A program made the translations under genes and the position numbers. The notes below the pieces were generated by a model. It made no database searches and was not told the origin of the DNA. It saw only the letters and a list, made by a program, of their open reading frames with translations. Of a stretch of DNA of 46,380 bases, positions 33,718-41,081 are shown piece after piece (the stretch's first letter is position 1; each line of letters opens with the position of its first letter). The stretch comes from Sulfobacillus acidophilus (GTDB lineage Bacteria > Bacillota > Sulfobacillia > Sulfobacillales > Sulfobacillaceae), in the NCBI GenBank assembly GCA_003023745.1, contig PXYV01000055.1, positions 1 to 46,380 on the forward strand, in the 5' to 3' direction.

Positions 33718-34757
33718 TCCCCGTCATCTCCTTGGCGCCCCCAGGCGTGAATCCAACGGACTAAGTCTTTGAGCACCGCCGGATCCGTTTCTTTGGGCAC
33801 TCCATGCCCTAAATTAAAGATATAGCGCGTATCGTTTTGCATCGATTTCATGATTAGGTGTGCTCCCGCCCTGGTTGCAGCGCGTCCGCTGACGAGGCGC
33901 TGGGGATCAAGGTTTCCCATGAGCGCCAGCTGAGGTCCCAAAAGTTTTCGCGCATGCGCCATAGGGATGCGCCAATCGACGCCGATGACCGTTGCCCCAG
34001 TTGAACCCATGTCCTCCAATAGATGCTGAGTGCCGACGCCAAAATAGATGAGAGGCATGTTCAGCGGCTGAAGCTTTGCAAAAATGCGGCACATCACCGG
34101 CCACACCGCTTCACGATAGTCCTCAGCCGACAATGCGCCCACCCAGCTGTCGAAAATTTGCAACGCCGAAGCCCCTGCTTTTGCCTGTAGCGTCAAGTAC
34201 TGCACAACCATTTCGGCCAGCCCTTCCAATAAGGCGTCAAACGCCGACCGATCATTCCAGAGTAGATCTTTGGTCCATCGGTATGTTCGGGACGGACCAC
34301 CTTCCACTAGGTAGCTAGCCAGCGTAAAGGGAGCCCCCGAAAACCCGATGAGCGGCACGTCCTCTAAGGCGGCGACAGACAATCGGACCCCCTCAAACAC
34401 ATAGTCCACAAGTTCTGGCACAAAGCGGCTTAACCGCCTCACATCCGCTCCACCGCGAATGGGTTCAAAGACAACGGGTCCCACGTTCTCCTGAATATCA
34501 AAATTGACGCCCATGGCGGTAAGGGGAATCATGATGTCGGAAAACAGAATGGCTGCATCCACCCCGAGTTCCCGAACAGGGCTAATCGTCACATCGCGAA
34601 TAAGGTTGGGCGAACGGGCCAAGTCCAACATGCGGTAGCGCGATCGCAAGGCCCGATACGTGGGTTGATAGCGACCCGCTTGACGCATAAACCAAACCGG
34701 GACAGTGTCGTGGGGCTCGCCCCGACATGCCCGTATAAATCGACTGTTAGTAACCAC
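33714..34757 (-). CDS. hemE: Uroporphyrinogen decarboxylase
   Basis: A 347-residue enzyme with PVWFMRQAGRYQPTYRALR (about 20-38), FSDIMIPLTAMGVNFDI near 71-87, GFSGAPFTLASYLVEGG near 130, and NLGHGVPKETDP near 322. It converts uroporphyrinogen III to coproporphyrinogen III. The start is the GTG at 34757, preceded by GGAGG and a TATAAT 22 bp upstream. It is the first gene of the heme operon. A near-copy of its upstream DNA and first 18 codons occurs at 40761-41016. Confidence 0.95.
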   Translation of the reverse strand: MVTNSRFIRACRGEPHDTVPVWFMRQAGRYQPTYRALRSRYRMLDLARSPNLIRDVTISPVRELGVDAAILFSDIMIPLTAMGVNFDIQENVGPVVFEPIRGGADVRRLSRFVPELVDYVFEGVRLSVAALEDVPLIGFSGAPFTLASYLVEGGPSRTYRWTKDLLWNDRSAFDALLEGLAEMVVQYLTLQAKAGASALQIFDSWVGALSAEDYREAVWPVMCRIFAKLQPLNMPLIYFGVGTQHLLEDMGSTGATVIGVDWRIPMAHARKLLGPQLALMGNLDPQRLVSGRAATRAGAHLIMKSMQNDTRYIFNLGHGVPKETDPAVLKDLVRWIHAWGRQGDDGE

Positions 34758-34965
34758 CGTAGCCTCCTATATCGGAAAAATTATAGCACAGCTGCGGGCG
34801 TCGTCCGACCCATCTCCTCAGTTCGACATCGTGGCCGGGCCCGATATTTCCTGTGTCCCCCACCTGCGAATCCCCTCAAGTCGCAAAACGTCTGAACTCA
34901 GTTCGCCCGCAATCCCGTGCTTTTGGGATAAAGCCTGGTGTGCGAGTCCCCTTCCTATCGTTTTT
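34705..34965. repeat. Long repeat copy A, over the hemE 5' end and upstream region
   Basis: About 260 bp align with 40761-41016 in the same orientation. The central part (34799-34905) differs from the other copy at a single position in about 105 bp by eye. The flanks, including the first hemE codons (34705-34757), differ at many positions, largely third codon positions. The core begins at the candidate hemE -35 box and runs upstream of it. It contains two CTCAGTTC words about 90 bp apart. Confidence 0.85.
34780..34808 (-). promoter_or_regulatory. Candidate hemE promoter
   Basis: A perfect TATAAT on the minus strand (34785 down to 34780) has TCGGAC 17 bp upstream (34808-34803), a weak -35. 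The GTG start of hemE lies 22 bp downstream, with GGAGG between. The conserved repeat core starts at this -35 box and could hold activator sites that make up for it. Confidence 0.45.
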
Positions 34966-35137
34966 GATTCAATGTTCGCAGATTTAGCGGTCCCCAAAAT
35001 CATTGCTCCGTCTAGAATTCCGGGATTTATTCGGTTCTAATTGATGGTAAAGCGCCCCTACACTGATAGGCTGGAAGTATCCACACAACCACAGAGCGTC
35101 AAAGGGTCTTTACCCTGTCGATACCAGAAGATGCATC

Positions 35138-35640
35138 GATCTCCGAAACGTTGGACCATCTTTTCGCCTGTTTCACCTCAGCTGCTTGCTAAAGCAAGCA
35201 GGGATTACCAAACAAGGCGGGGAGAATCCGGGCCGCTTGTGGCAGTTTCTCCTTGCACTCGTCTTTACGCAACGCAATTTCTACCGCATCCTGCTCCGCG
35301 ACGATCCGGACATCCCCCAAAAGAACACCGTGTATCGCTTTTGTCCTCGCCCCATAACAATTGGCAAGACCGCCTTCGTGCCATCGAGATACTGGTCGAT
35401 GCGCCGCCGCCTATCGAGGCGATGCTGGGCCACTCCGGTTCGTGGACATCGAGACCCTCACGGCCACGTTTCAGCCCACGGAATGTGGACAAGACCGGGT
35501 GCATCAGCTTCGAAGGGCCGAAAGACGGGGTAGGGGTGACGTGGGTCGGCCAAACCGTGGACGTGGTTAGATTCGGACCTTTGACGCAATCCTACCCTTG
35601 CGAATCGCCACACGGGCCACCACCCTCTTCTTGTGGACAT
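35138..35640 (+). pseudogene. Transposase relics, at least two families in shifting frames
   Basis: Fragments appear in all three plus frames. ETLDHLFACFTSAAC, then LKQAGITKQGGENPG, LFQ-like RLWQFLLALVFTQRNFY and IPQKNTVYRF continue in another frame as SLLSSPHNNWQ; together they read as the N-terminal part of an IS4-type DDE transposase (the family has KDTVYRFLNSP..NW). Further on, RNVDKTGCISFEGPK and VGQTVDVV match the C-terminal barrel of a Mu/IS481-like transposase (VDK.GCISF.G..Y.VG). The two parts come from different elements, so this is a patchwork of dead insertions. An 8-bp inverted repeat with CTGCTTGC and GCAAGCAG lies at about 35189-35208. Confidence 0.6.
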
Positions 35641-36041
35641 CCAGCCCCGCGCAGCGCGGAAAGACGATATCCATCGGCTCCCCATCCATTCCTCTGAGCC
35701 ACTCTCCGTATGGCTCACGGGCGAGAAAAGAAAAACCCAGGATTCTGTTCCGCGTGCTAGGCTCGAAGGGGCCATCGAGCGTACGACCTCCTCACCGGGA
35801 GTGCAAGGAATGGATTCGACAATCGCTCCCATTTTTCATGCTGCGGGCCGTCGCCGGTAGCGTGGGAAACTCTATGACAGATTTTCCGCGCAATAATTAA
35901 TGATGCGAATGATGCACCAACTCGCCCGATCGCGTCCCGCAGCTTAATGCAGACTCGCCCCCACACATATGTGATTTATTGCGTGAATTGTTTCGTACGG
36001 TTAATATCGCTGGAGCCTGGCCCGACGGCGAACCACGCTAG
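35641..36041. other. 400 bp with no recognisable gene
   Basis: Short open frames on both strands have no ribosome site or family match. This is probably eroded DNA between the transposase relics and the hicAB pair. No terminator-like hairpin with a T run is evident. Confidence 0.4.
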
Positions 36042-36473
36042 TCAATCGCGGGCGCGGCGCCGACGGGGCGAAACACTCCGCGATTTGGGTTTCGTCATTG
36101 GTCTGCCCGGATTCCAGTCTTCCACCGTTTGGGTTAATTTATAGACGATGAGGTGGTTGAGGCTGACGCCTTCCTCTTCCGCGCGAATGGCCAAGGCTCG
36201 ATGAAGCGACTTCGGGAGTCGCACATTCAGCTTGCCAGAATAGGATCCTGCGTGCGCCCCCGGGGTCGGGATCGTGACCGCCTGTTCGATAGCGGTGCTG
36301 ATCCAGGCAGCCTTGGCGTCTTCGATTAGGGTGAGTGCCGCCTCCTTAGTCTCTGCCTGGGTCACACAGCCGGGCAAGTCAGGAATGGTCGCCACAAACC
36401 CGCCGTCCTCGTCCGGGTATAGTTCAATGCGATAGGGCAATCGCATCAAGCCGTCAAAGTCCTGTTCGCTCAT
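36042..36473 (-). CDS. hicB: HicB-family antitoxin
   Basis: A 143-residue antitoxin. The HicB RNase-H-like fold is at about 12-70 (YRIELYPDEDGGFVATIPDLPGCV, then EALTLIEDAKAAW-type sequence). A ribbon-helix-helix region at about 83-112 (SGKLNVRLPKSLHRALAIRA, then GVSLNHLIVYKL) would bind DNA and repress the pair. The tail is rich in Arg and Ser (PRRRRARD). Its start overlaps the hicA stop by 4 bp. Gene order is toxin then antitoxin, as usual for hicAB. Confidence 0.92.
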   Translation of the reverse strand: MSEQDFDGLMRLPYRIELYPDEDGGFVATIPDLPGCVTQAETKEAALTLIEDAKAAWISTAIEQAVTIPTPGAHAGSYSGKLNVRLPKSLHRALAIRAEEEGVSLNHLIVYKLTQTVEDWNPGRPMTKPKSRSVSPRRRRARD

Positions 36474-36715
36474 GATTCGTTTCCCTCCTCTTCAAGGACT
36501 CGCAGAGCTGCTTTGACATAGGATTCCTTGACATACGGACTATGCTTAGGGACCGTAAGTATCCGAGTTCCCTTAGTGTACACATAGTGGCTCGATCCAC
36601 TCCGAGGTTGCCGGCGCTCATAGCCAGCCCTCTGCAAAATGTTGTCCAACTCGTCGAACGTCACCGTTTTTGGGTTGTTGTGAATTCGGGCCAGTAGTTT
36701 TGCCCATTGACTCAT
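36470..36715 (-). CDS. hicA: HicA-family mRNA interferase toxin
   Basis: An 81-residue toxin with the dsRNA-binding-like fold: TFDELDNILQRAGYERRQPRSGSSHYVYTK-type sequence at about 19-48, where the His of SSHY is the expected catalytic residue, then ILTVPKHSPYVKESYVKAAL. HicA cuts mRNA when free of HicB. It is 81 residues, within the family range. GGAG-like sequence just upstream supports the ATG at 36715. Together with hicB it forms an apparently intact pair inside accessory DNA. Confidence 0.92.
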   Translation of the reverse strand: MSQWAKLLARIHNNPKTVTFDELDNILQRAGYERRQPRSGSSHYVYTKGTRILTVPKHSPYVKESYVKAALRVLEEEGNES

Positions 36716-37015
36716 GAGGATGCTCTCCTTACACTCATGGTACTATATGCAGTGGCGTCACACAACGCCTCAACCATTAATAAGAAACGTCTGGCTTGCA
36801 TTGCAGCAGATTGCTGTCCTCTTCGTCTTGACGAAAATACGCCCCCGATAGAGTTCCTTAAGGATACATGTTTATGTCAATTGCTTCAGCACGACCCGGG
36901 CTAAAGCAACACCCGATTTCGGCGTTGCACTCGAAGGTGGAGAGAAAAAGGATATTTATGGTAGAGGTCGAATAACACTAATGTAGATTCCATGTTTACC
37001 AAAGGAGGTCTTACC
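36716..37015. promoter_or_regulatory. Gap between hicA and the secreted protein gene
   Basis: The 300 bp contain no gene I can support. The last part carries a very strong ribosome site, AAAGGAGG, 7 nt before the ATG at 37016, in locally AT-rich sequence likely to hold promoters for both directions. No individual -35/-10 pair is convincing. Confidence 0.35.
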
Positions 37016-37565
37016 ATGTTCCGAAGACTATTCGTTAGTGGAGTTGTTGTTCTTATTAGCCTGTTTCTAGGAGTGACACCGACTGACGCGAAAACCCTCC
37101 CTATGCCCTACTAAAACTATTTATAGATCTGAAAACACGATTGCTGTTACACCAAACGCCACCGATTCATGCACCGTTCAGTCGAATATCAATGCACTCG
37201 ATGGCAAATATGAAATGAATGCTCTTTACTACAGTGGAAATGCAAGCTGTTCGGAAACTACTGGCATTGTCCTGCAGGCGAATCTCCAATACTGCCCCCC
37301 TACCGCTAATCGTCCTCAAATTGGAGGAGCCTCCTGGATCACGGAAGACGCCCAGCCTGCCGTTGGGAGCGTGGGTACTAGTTATAGGACACCGACCTAC
37401 TCGTACTCGACACCCGACTATGGCTCGTGGCGCAATCTAATCAAGTGGACCCTCGTTGGTCCCACGGGTTCTACAGCTAGTGGTGTCGTATATAGCAACG
37501 TAATTTTCAATCCCTATACCTATGTCGTCCATACCCCGATGTCGACTGTGAGGGGAACCAACTAG
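37016..37565 (+). pseudogene. Secreted protein of unknown family, frameshifted after the signal peptide
   Basis: ATG 37016, behind AAAGGAGG, starts a textbook signal peptide: MFRRLFVSG, a hydrophobic core VVVLISLFLGV, then TPTDAK as a cleavage region. That frame stops at 37114. One nucleotide over, an open frame runs through PTKTIYRSENTIAVTP, DSCTVQSNINALDGKYE, GNASCSETTG, QANLQYCPP, and a Tyr/Ser/Thr-rich middle to STVRGTN at 37562. A +1 shift near 37100 (in CCCTCCCTATGCCC) would give an exported protein of about 182 residues with three to four Cys. I do not recognise the family. It could be a dead gene, a sequencing error, or a shift used in translation. Confidence 0.65.
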
Positions 37566-37568
37566 GAT

Positions 37569-38090
37569 ATGGACAGGACATACTGTGGCTTTTGTGGTGA
37601 TCAGATCGGAGCAACCCCTCCGTGGATCAAGGACGAACTGTACTTATGTTGTGACTGTCTGATCGAATTAGAGCCCATGATTCACACTCCAGAATCCAAG
37701 GTATTTGCACAATCCAAAATCGAGTGCGACATTTGCCACGAAACTCGCTTTAGTGTGGTCGAGAATCCTAATCATAGCCTCCGCATTTGTATGGGCTGCT
37801 TGCAACAGGCTGTGGGAGAGATGCGGGATCGTGGGCTATTAAATAAACCGGGCCAACTTACTAGCCCTCCCGGTTTATTTACTTTGCCGGAACAGGTACG
37901 TAAAGCTCTGGAGGAGTGTGATGTCGATCCTTTATGGCGTCAAATATTATCGCATCGTTGGGCCGTAAATGGCGATGCATGGACCCTTCATGAGCTACAC
38001 CAAAAATTTTTGCCCACTCTCTCAATGCGTGAATTTCATCGCCAGTTGCGGCAATGGGAGTCTTACATTATGAGTAACCAAGAGAAATAG
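37569..38090 (+). CDS. Zinc-ribbon protein of unknown function
   Basis: A 173-residue protein whose first 80 residues carry four CxxC-type pairs: CGFC at 6-9, CCDC at 27-31, CDIC near 53 and CMGC near 74. Together they can bind two zinc ions in a treble-clef or ribbon fold. The rest is acidic and helical (PEQVRKALEECD, MREFHRQLRQWES) without a known motif. It starts 3 nt after the stop of the secreted protein and so is probably co-translated with it. Composition is lower in GC than the sulfur genes, which suggests acquired DNA. A regulator or accessory factor for the secreted partner is one guess. Confidence 0.65.
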   Translation: MDRTYCGFCGDQIGATPPWIKDELYLCCDCLIELEPMIHTPESKVFAQSKIECDICHETRFSVVENPNHSLRICMGCLQQAVGEMRDRGLLNKPGQLTSPPGLFTLPEQVRKALEECDVDPLWRQILSHRWAVNGDAWTLHELHQKFLPTLSMREFHRQLRQWESYIMSNQEK

Positions 38091-38092
38091 TT

Positions 38093-38338
38093 TCAATTCG
38101 CAGCAGACCAATGAATGCGCAAATCCTGCAAGGCCCTAGCAATGGCGGCGACGGCTTGCTGTTCTTCCAACGAAATGATGGTTCCACCGTTCTTGAGGAA
38201 TTGTGGGTCATCTTGTAACGTCGGGTTGCAATGTTCGGCCATCGTGCGAATAGTTTCGGCTAATCGGCCCAATCGGACGTATGAACGGCTACCACGCCAA
38301 AAAGATTCACGCTGCAATTCGCACCGCACATGAGACAT
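38093..38338 (-). CDS. Hypothetical 81-residue protein
   Basis: The frame begins MSHVRCELQRESF, with AGGA 4 nt before the ATG, and continues LGRLAETIRTMAEHCNP, then LEEQQAVAAIARALQDLRIHW. It is helical and charged, with a plausible globular composition, but I recognise no family. It is convergent with the zinc-ribbon gene, 2 nt apart at the stops. It may be a small protein or the tail of a larger broken gene whose start is lost upstream. Confidence 0.4.
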   Translation of the reverse strand: MSHVRCELQRESFWRGSRSYVRLGRLAETIRTMAEHCNPTLQDDPQFLKNGGTIISLEEQQAVAAIARALQDLRIHWSAAN

Positions 38339-38770
38339 CAGTCCTGGCAGGCAAGTGTTATGGCCAACTCTTTTTTGTCACTGGTTTGACTAAACACATT
38401 GTCAACGGTGTGTTCAGTTTGTACCGGGTGGTCGGAACGCGGTACAGCGCTCTTCTGGGCATTCGCGTTTAGCGCAGCGGCAAACGCGGATCTCAGCCCC
38501 TCGGGCTGCTTGCTCCCCCGTGTTTCGTCCAGGCGACTGGGAATCTCATGACATCCAGGTTAGCCGAAGCAATCACAAATAGCATTAGCGCCAACATTAG
38601 CTCAGGGCTCCGCTGTCCGTGGCGGCTCGGTCAAGGCTTCCGTTCTGATAGACTTATCTAAGTCTGATCATCTATTATCAATCTCATCTTCTTGCTTCAT
38701 CATGCCACCGCTTCTTAGGTGTCACGCCGGTCGTCCACGGGTGGGCACTCCACCAGCGGTCACGAGGCAG
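38339..38770. other. 430 bp without recognisable genes, left flank of the IS1182-type element
   Basis: Only short frames without ribosome sites are present on either strand. A GAGATCAG-rich imperfect dyad around 38640-38690 is the only local structure I notice. The GGGGCTGTCCCAAAAG end of the insertion sequence begins at 38771. Confidence 0.4.
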
Positions 38771-39565
38771 GGGGCTGTCCCAAAAGCTCAATAGGTTAAC
38801 GAAATAAACTTCCCGCAAAAATCGGCACCGGATCAACAAACCCCGCCTCTTTTGGGACGATCTTCTTATAGGGAAGATCGTCCGAAAGGCGGGTTTTGGG
38901 TGCAGGACCAAACAGAGCAATTAGTGATGACAGGATTGCCGTAGCCCCAAGTGGCATCGACCGGTCGGGCTCGGAGTTCACGCCCGTTTCGGCCATACCG
39001 GCAAGATCAAGTATTTTTGCCCATGGATTTTTCTGATATGATTCGGGCCCATCATGTGGTCCGCGTCGTCAACGACGCGGTGGATCAACTGAGCGATGTG
39101 GTCTTTGACCACGTCTACCCGGGCGGGGGGCGTCCGCCCTATCACCCCAAGCTCATGGCCAAGATTTTAGTCTATGCATACACGCAACGCTTGTACTCCT
39201 CTCGCCAGATTGCCAAAGCCGTGCGCGAGCAGATTCCCTTTCTGTGGTTAACCGGCCGTCAAACGCCGGATTTTCGGACCATCAATGGTTTTCGGGGCGA
39301 GCGGATGAATACCATCGTCGATGATGTGTTTGCGGGCATCCTCACCTTACTGATTGAGCAAGACTCTGTGACCTTGGACGCCTATTTCCTGGATGGCACC
39401 AAGATGGAGACGAATGCCAACCGGTATACCTACGTCTGTAAGAAGAGCGTCCAAGGGAGTCAGGACAAGTTGACGGTGGCCATTCGGGACCTCTTGCAAC
39501 AAATCGAGGCCGTCGTGCAGGCCGAGAATGCAAAATATCCGCTGGACAGCGCGGGCGCCACCACA
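38771..39565 (+). mobile_element. IS1182-type insertion sequence, right part missing
   Basis: The left end shows GGGGCTGTCCCAAAAG, which matches the terminal inverted repeat style of IS1182 elements. A terminator hairpin follows at 38838-38897, and the transposase gene starts at about 38951. Homology to the family ends near 39560, and no matching right inverted repeat (CTTTTGGGACAGCCCC) is found downstream to 39970. The element is therefore a 5' remnant of about 0.8 kb. Confidence 0.7.
38838..38897 (+). terminator. Long hairpin inside the IS1182-type element, upstream of the transposase
   Basis: AACCCCGCCT pairs with AGGCGGGTTT, and GGACGATCTTC pairs with GAAGATCGTCC around a short loop, followed by TTTT. 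The stem is about 20 bp with one internal bulge. Its place between the terminal repeat and the transposase start suggests that it blocks transcription entering from outside, a known way for insertion sequences to limit expression. Confidence 0.7.
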
Positions 39566-39787
39566 CCCCGGCTCCCGTCAAGTCACCAAAGCTCTTGGCG
39601 TACAGACGTCCGATCGGTGCGCGAACCGGCTAGGATCAGCACCGCCCTTGTAGCGCCGATCGGAGCCTCGATGTCATCCCGAAGCGTGTACAACACACAT
39701 TCGGTGGTCAGGTCAGAGCCCGAAGAAGGGTGTCGTCAAGTGCTGGCCTTGAGGCCGGGGTCGTTGACACTGATTATTGTTGAGTGA
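38951..39787 (+). pseudogene. IS1182-family transposase, N-terminal part fused to unrelated sequence
   Basis: Residues from about 10 to 205 match IS1182 transposases: RPFRPYRQDQVFL, FSDMIRAHHVVRVVNDAVDQL, GRPPYHPKLMAKILVYAYTQRLYSSRQIAKA, then FRTINGFRGERM, LDAYFLDGTKMETNANRYTYV with the first catalytic Asp, and LLQQIEAV. After QAENAKYPL, near 39545, the frame runs on into Ser/Arg-rich sequence unlike any transposase and ends at 39787. The second half, with the remaining catalytic residues, is missing, so it cannot be active. The GTG at 38951 is a weak start; the family start is a few codons upstream of RPFRPY. Confidence 0.8.
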
Positions 39788-39970
39788 TTCGGCCTCCATC
39801 TCAATCCGGGTTCATTAGGGTCAGCCGTCGCCAGGTCGTTCCATCCGTCCCACAACACGCTGCCGCGTCGCAGACACCAGACTGTGCGTGCAGTCCCTGT
39901 TCGCCATACCCCGCGTGAATTCCTTGCGGCGTTCTCGCCCCATAACCGCACTAGAACTTGATGTTAGCGG

Positions 39971-40204
39971 CTACGCCGAAACGTGATGAAATTCGCGTAC
40001 ATCGACTTCCACGCCCGCTTTAGCAACCTGATCAGCGGCCTGGTACACTTCAGCGACCACGCCGTCGTCGAGATAACTCTCCCCACAGTTGGGGCAAATC
40101 TTGGCCGGCACTCGGCGAAAGACGATGAGGGTTTTGCCTCGCTCCAAGGTGACCGTGGTCTTCCCAGCTTCCGGGGTTCCACTCTTGCAAATCACGCAGA
40201 TCAT
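39971..40204 (-). CDS. YgiT-type zinc-finger antitoxin
   Basis: A 77-residue antitoxin with CVICKSGTPEAGK and ICPNCGESYLDD, two CxxC knuckles that bind one zinc, then a helix AEVYQAADQVAKAG and VEVDVREFHH. It starts at the ATG 40204, which overlaps the stop of the DUF4258 gene (ATGA) and follows AAGGAGGCAACC; a longer in-frame start at 40234 is disfavoured by that ribosome site. YgiT-like proteins neutralise RelE-like RNase partners and may autorepress. The pair is complete and likely functional. Confidence 0.85.
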   Translation of the reverse strand: MICVICKSGTPEAGKTTVTLERGKTLIVFRRVPAKICPNCGESYLDDGVVAEVYQAADQVAKAGVEVDVREFHHVSA

Positions 40205-40479
40205 GGTTGCCTCCTTGAAAAACTTGCATCCCATCGCATCGGATCCGGCTGATCAACGGTAATGACAACGGTCTCCTCATCGTGCAGATTATCCGCGACC
40301 ACCACATGTATGGGACGGTCCCGGTCCCATCCTAGCACCAGGCGACTGGGATACGGCGTGTCTTCCGGGTAGCTTTCGATAGTGGTGCCCGACTGAATCA
40401 CGGACTCCACCACGGAGCGCTTGATTTCACGCTCGAACATGCGCTGAAGCGCATGCACCCGATACACGAACCGACTCAT
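40201..40479 (-). CDS. DUF4258 family, probable RelE-like toxin
   Basis: A 92-residue protein beginning MSRFVYRVHALQRMFERE, with VESVIQSGTTIESYPEDTPYPS in the middle and RPIHVVVADNLHDEETVVITV near the end, the DUF4258 pattern (HA..RM.ER.I, then a beta sheet ending in T.Y.P or D.P). DUF4258 genes are commonly paired with YgiT-type zinc-finger genes. A RelE-like ribosome-dependent RNase activity is inferred from that pairing. The promoter on the minus strand has TAGAAT at about 40513, and the ribosome site is GGAG near 40487. Confidence 0.8.
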   Translation of the reverse strand: MSRFVYRVHALQRMFEREIKRSVVESVIQSGTTIESYPEDTPYPSRLVLGWDRDRPIHVVVADNLHDEETVVITVDQPDPMRWDASFSRRQP

Positions 40480-40760
40480 ACAACACTCCTAATAGCCTTT
40501 TACTGACTATTCTACCATGGATTGTCGGTTCGATTCCGGTGGCAATGCCGGAAGTCTGGACGACGAATCGACGCCATTCCTTTACTATGCGAATAATGTA
40601 CTAACCGGACCGAATGTGCAGTAAGGACCCTCCTCAAATCGGCAGTCGTTCAACCGTATTTTGCGCAATACAGAGGATTATTCCGGGAAGCCCGTCGGGT
40701 CATTGTGCGGGGGCACAAATCCCTCCGGTCCCTGTTCTTGCGATTCGCCAGCGGCAACAG

Positions 40761-40815
40761 GTGTGCCCAATGGCTCGCCGCGACAGGCCCGTATCAATCG
40801 ACTGTTCGTACCCAC
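40761..40815 (-). pseudogene. 5' fragment of a second hemE gene
   Basis: Reading leftward from the GTG at 40815 gives MGTNSRLIRACRGEPLGTP, against MVTNSRFIRACRGEPHDTVP for the full hemE at 34757. Most nucleotide differences are synonymous (CGG/CGC, GCA/GCC, CCC/CCA), so both copies were once under selection as coding sequence. After about 18 codons homology ends. The fragment carries its upstream region (41016 down to 40816), so it is a relic of a whole hemE locus or of a transferred homologue. Confidence 0.7.
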
Positions 40816-41016
40816 CGCGGCCTCCGAGATCGAGCGAATTACAGCTGCGCGTCGTCCGACCCATCTCCTCAGTTCGACATCTTGGCCGGGCCCGATATTT
40901 CCTGTGTCCCCCACCTGCGAATCCCCTCAAGTCGCAAAACGTCTGAACTCAGTTCACCCGCCATCCCGCGCTTGGGGGAATAAAGCCCGGTGTGCGAGTC
41001 GCCTTCCTCTCATTTT
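40761..41016. repeat. Long repeat copy B, upstream of the GntR-ABC operon
   Basis: Homologous to 34705-34965 in the same orientation. The core (40850-40955) has one mismatch in about 105 bp by eye. The hemE-like -10 box is degraded here (TATAAT became AATTCG-like sequence). The block ends about 14 bp before the GntR promoter on the plus strand, so it may supply upstream elements to that promoter. Confidence 0.85.
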
Positions 41017-41029
41017 TACTAAATTTCTA

Positions 41030-41060
41030 TTGTATCATCTGTACTATGTGTTATAGTACA
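41030..41060 (+). promoter_or_regulatory. Promoter and palindromic operator of the GntR-ABC operon
   Basis: TTGTAT (41030-41035) and TATAGT (41052-41057) are 16 bp apart. A perfect 8-bp dyad, TGTACTAT-N5-ATAGTACA, covers 41040-41060, including the -10 box. YtrA-type GntR repressors autoregulate through such dyads. AAGGAGG and the ATG at 41082 follow. Confidence 0.75.
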
Positions 41061-41081
41061 CATAGAACAAAGGAGGGCGCC

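Larger units (their letters stand above)
39942..40582 (-). repeat. Intact copy (copy 2) of the DUF4258/YgiT module
   Basis: The minus strand of this block is homologous to 7142-7870 on the plus strand: shared promoter region (TAGAAT), both genes and a short 3' tail. The two copies lie about 33 kb apart in opposite orientation. Here both frames are open and the 4-bp gene overlap is preserved. Confidence 0.85.

Noticed and set aside
35041-35697. Long plus-strand open frame of 218 codons
   Set aside because: Only parts match transposase sequence and those parts change frame; the continuous frame is Pro/Ser/Arg-rich and is not a real gene.
39736-39951. Minus-strand open frame containing RLWGENAARNSRGVW
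   Set aside because: No ribosome site and no family recognised; it lies in junction DNA between the truncated insertion element and the antitoxin.
40515-40540. GGTTCGATTCC resembling a tRNA T-loop
   Set aside because: No acceptor stem, anticodon arm or D-arm lies at the right distance on either strand, and the matching position in the other copy of the repeat (ACTCGAGCC) is not tRNA-like.
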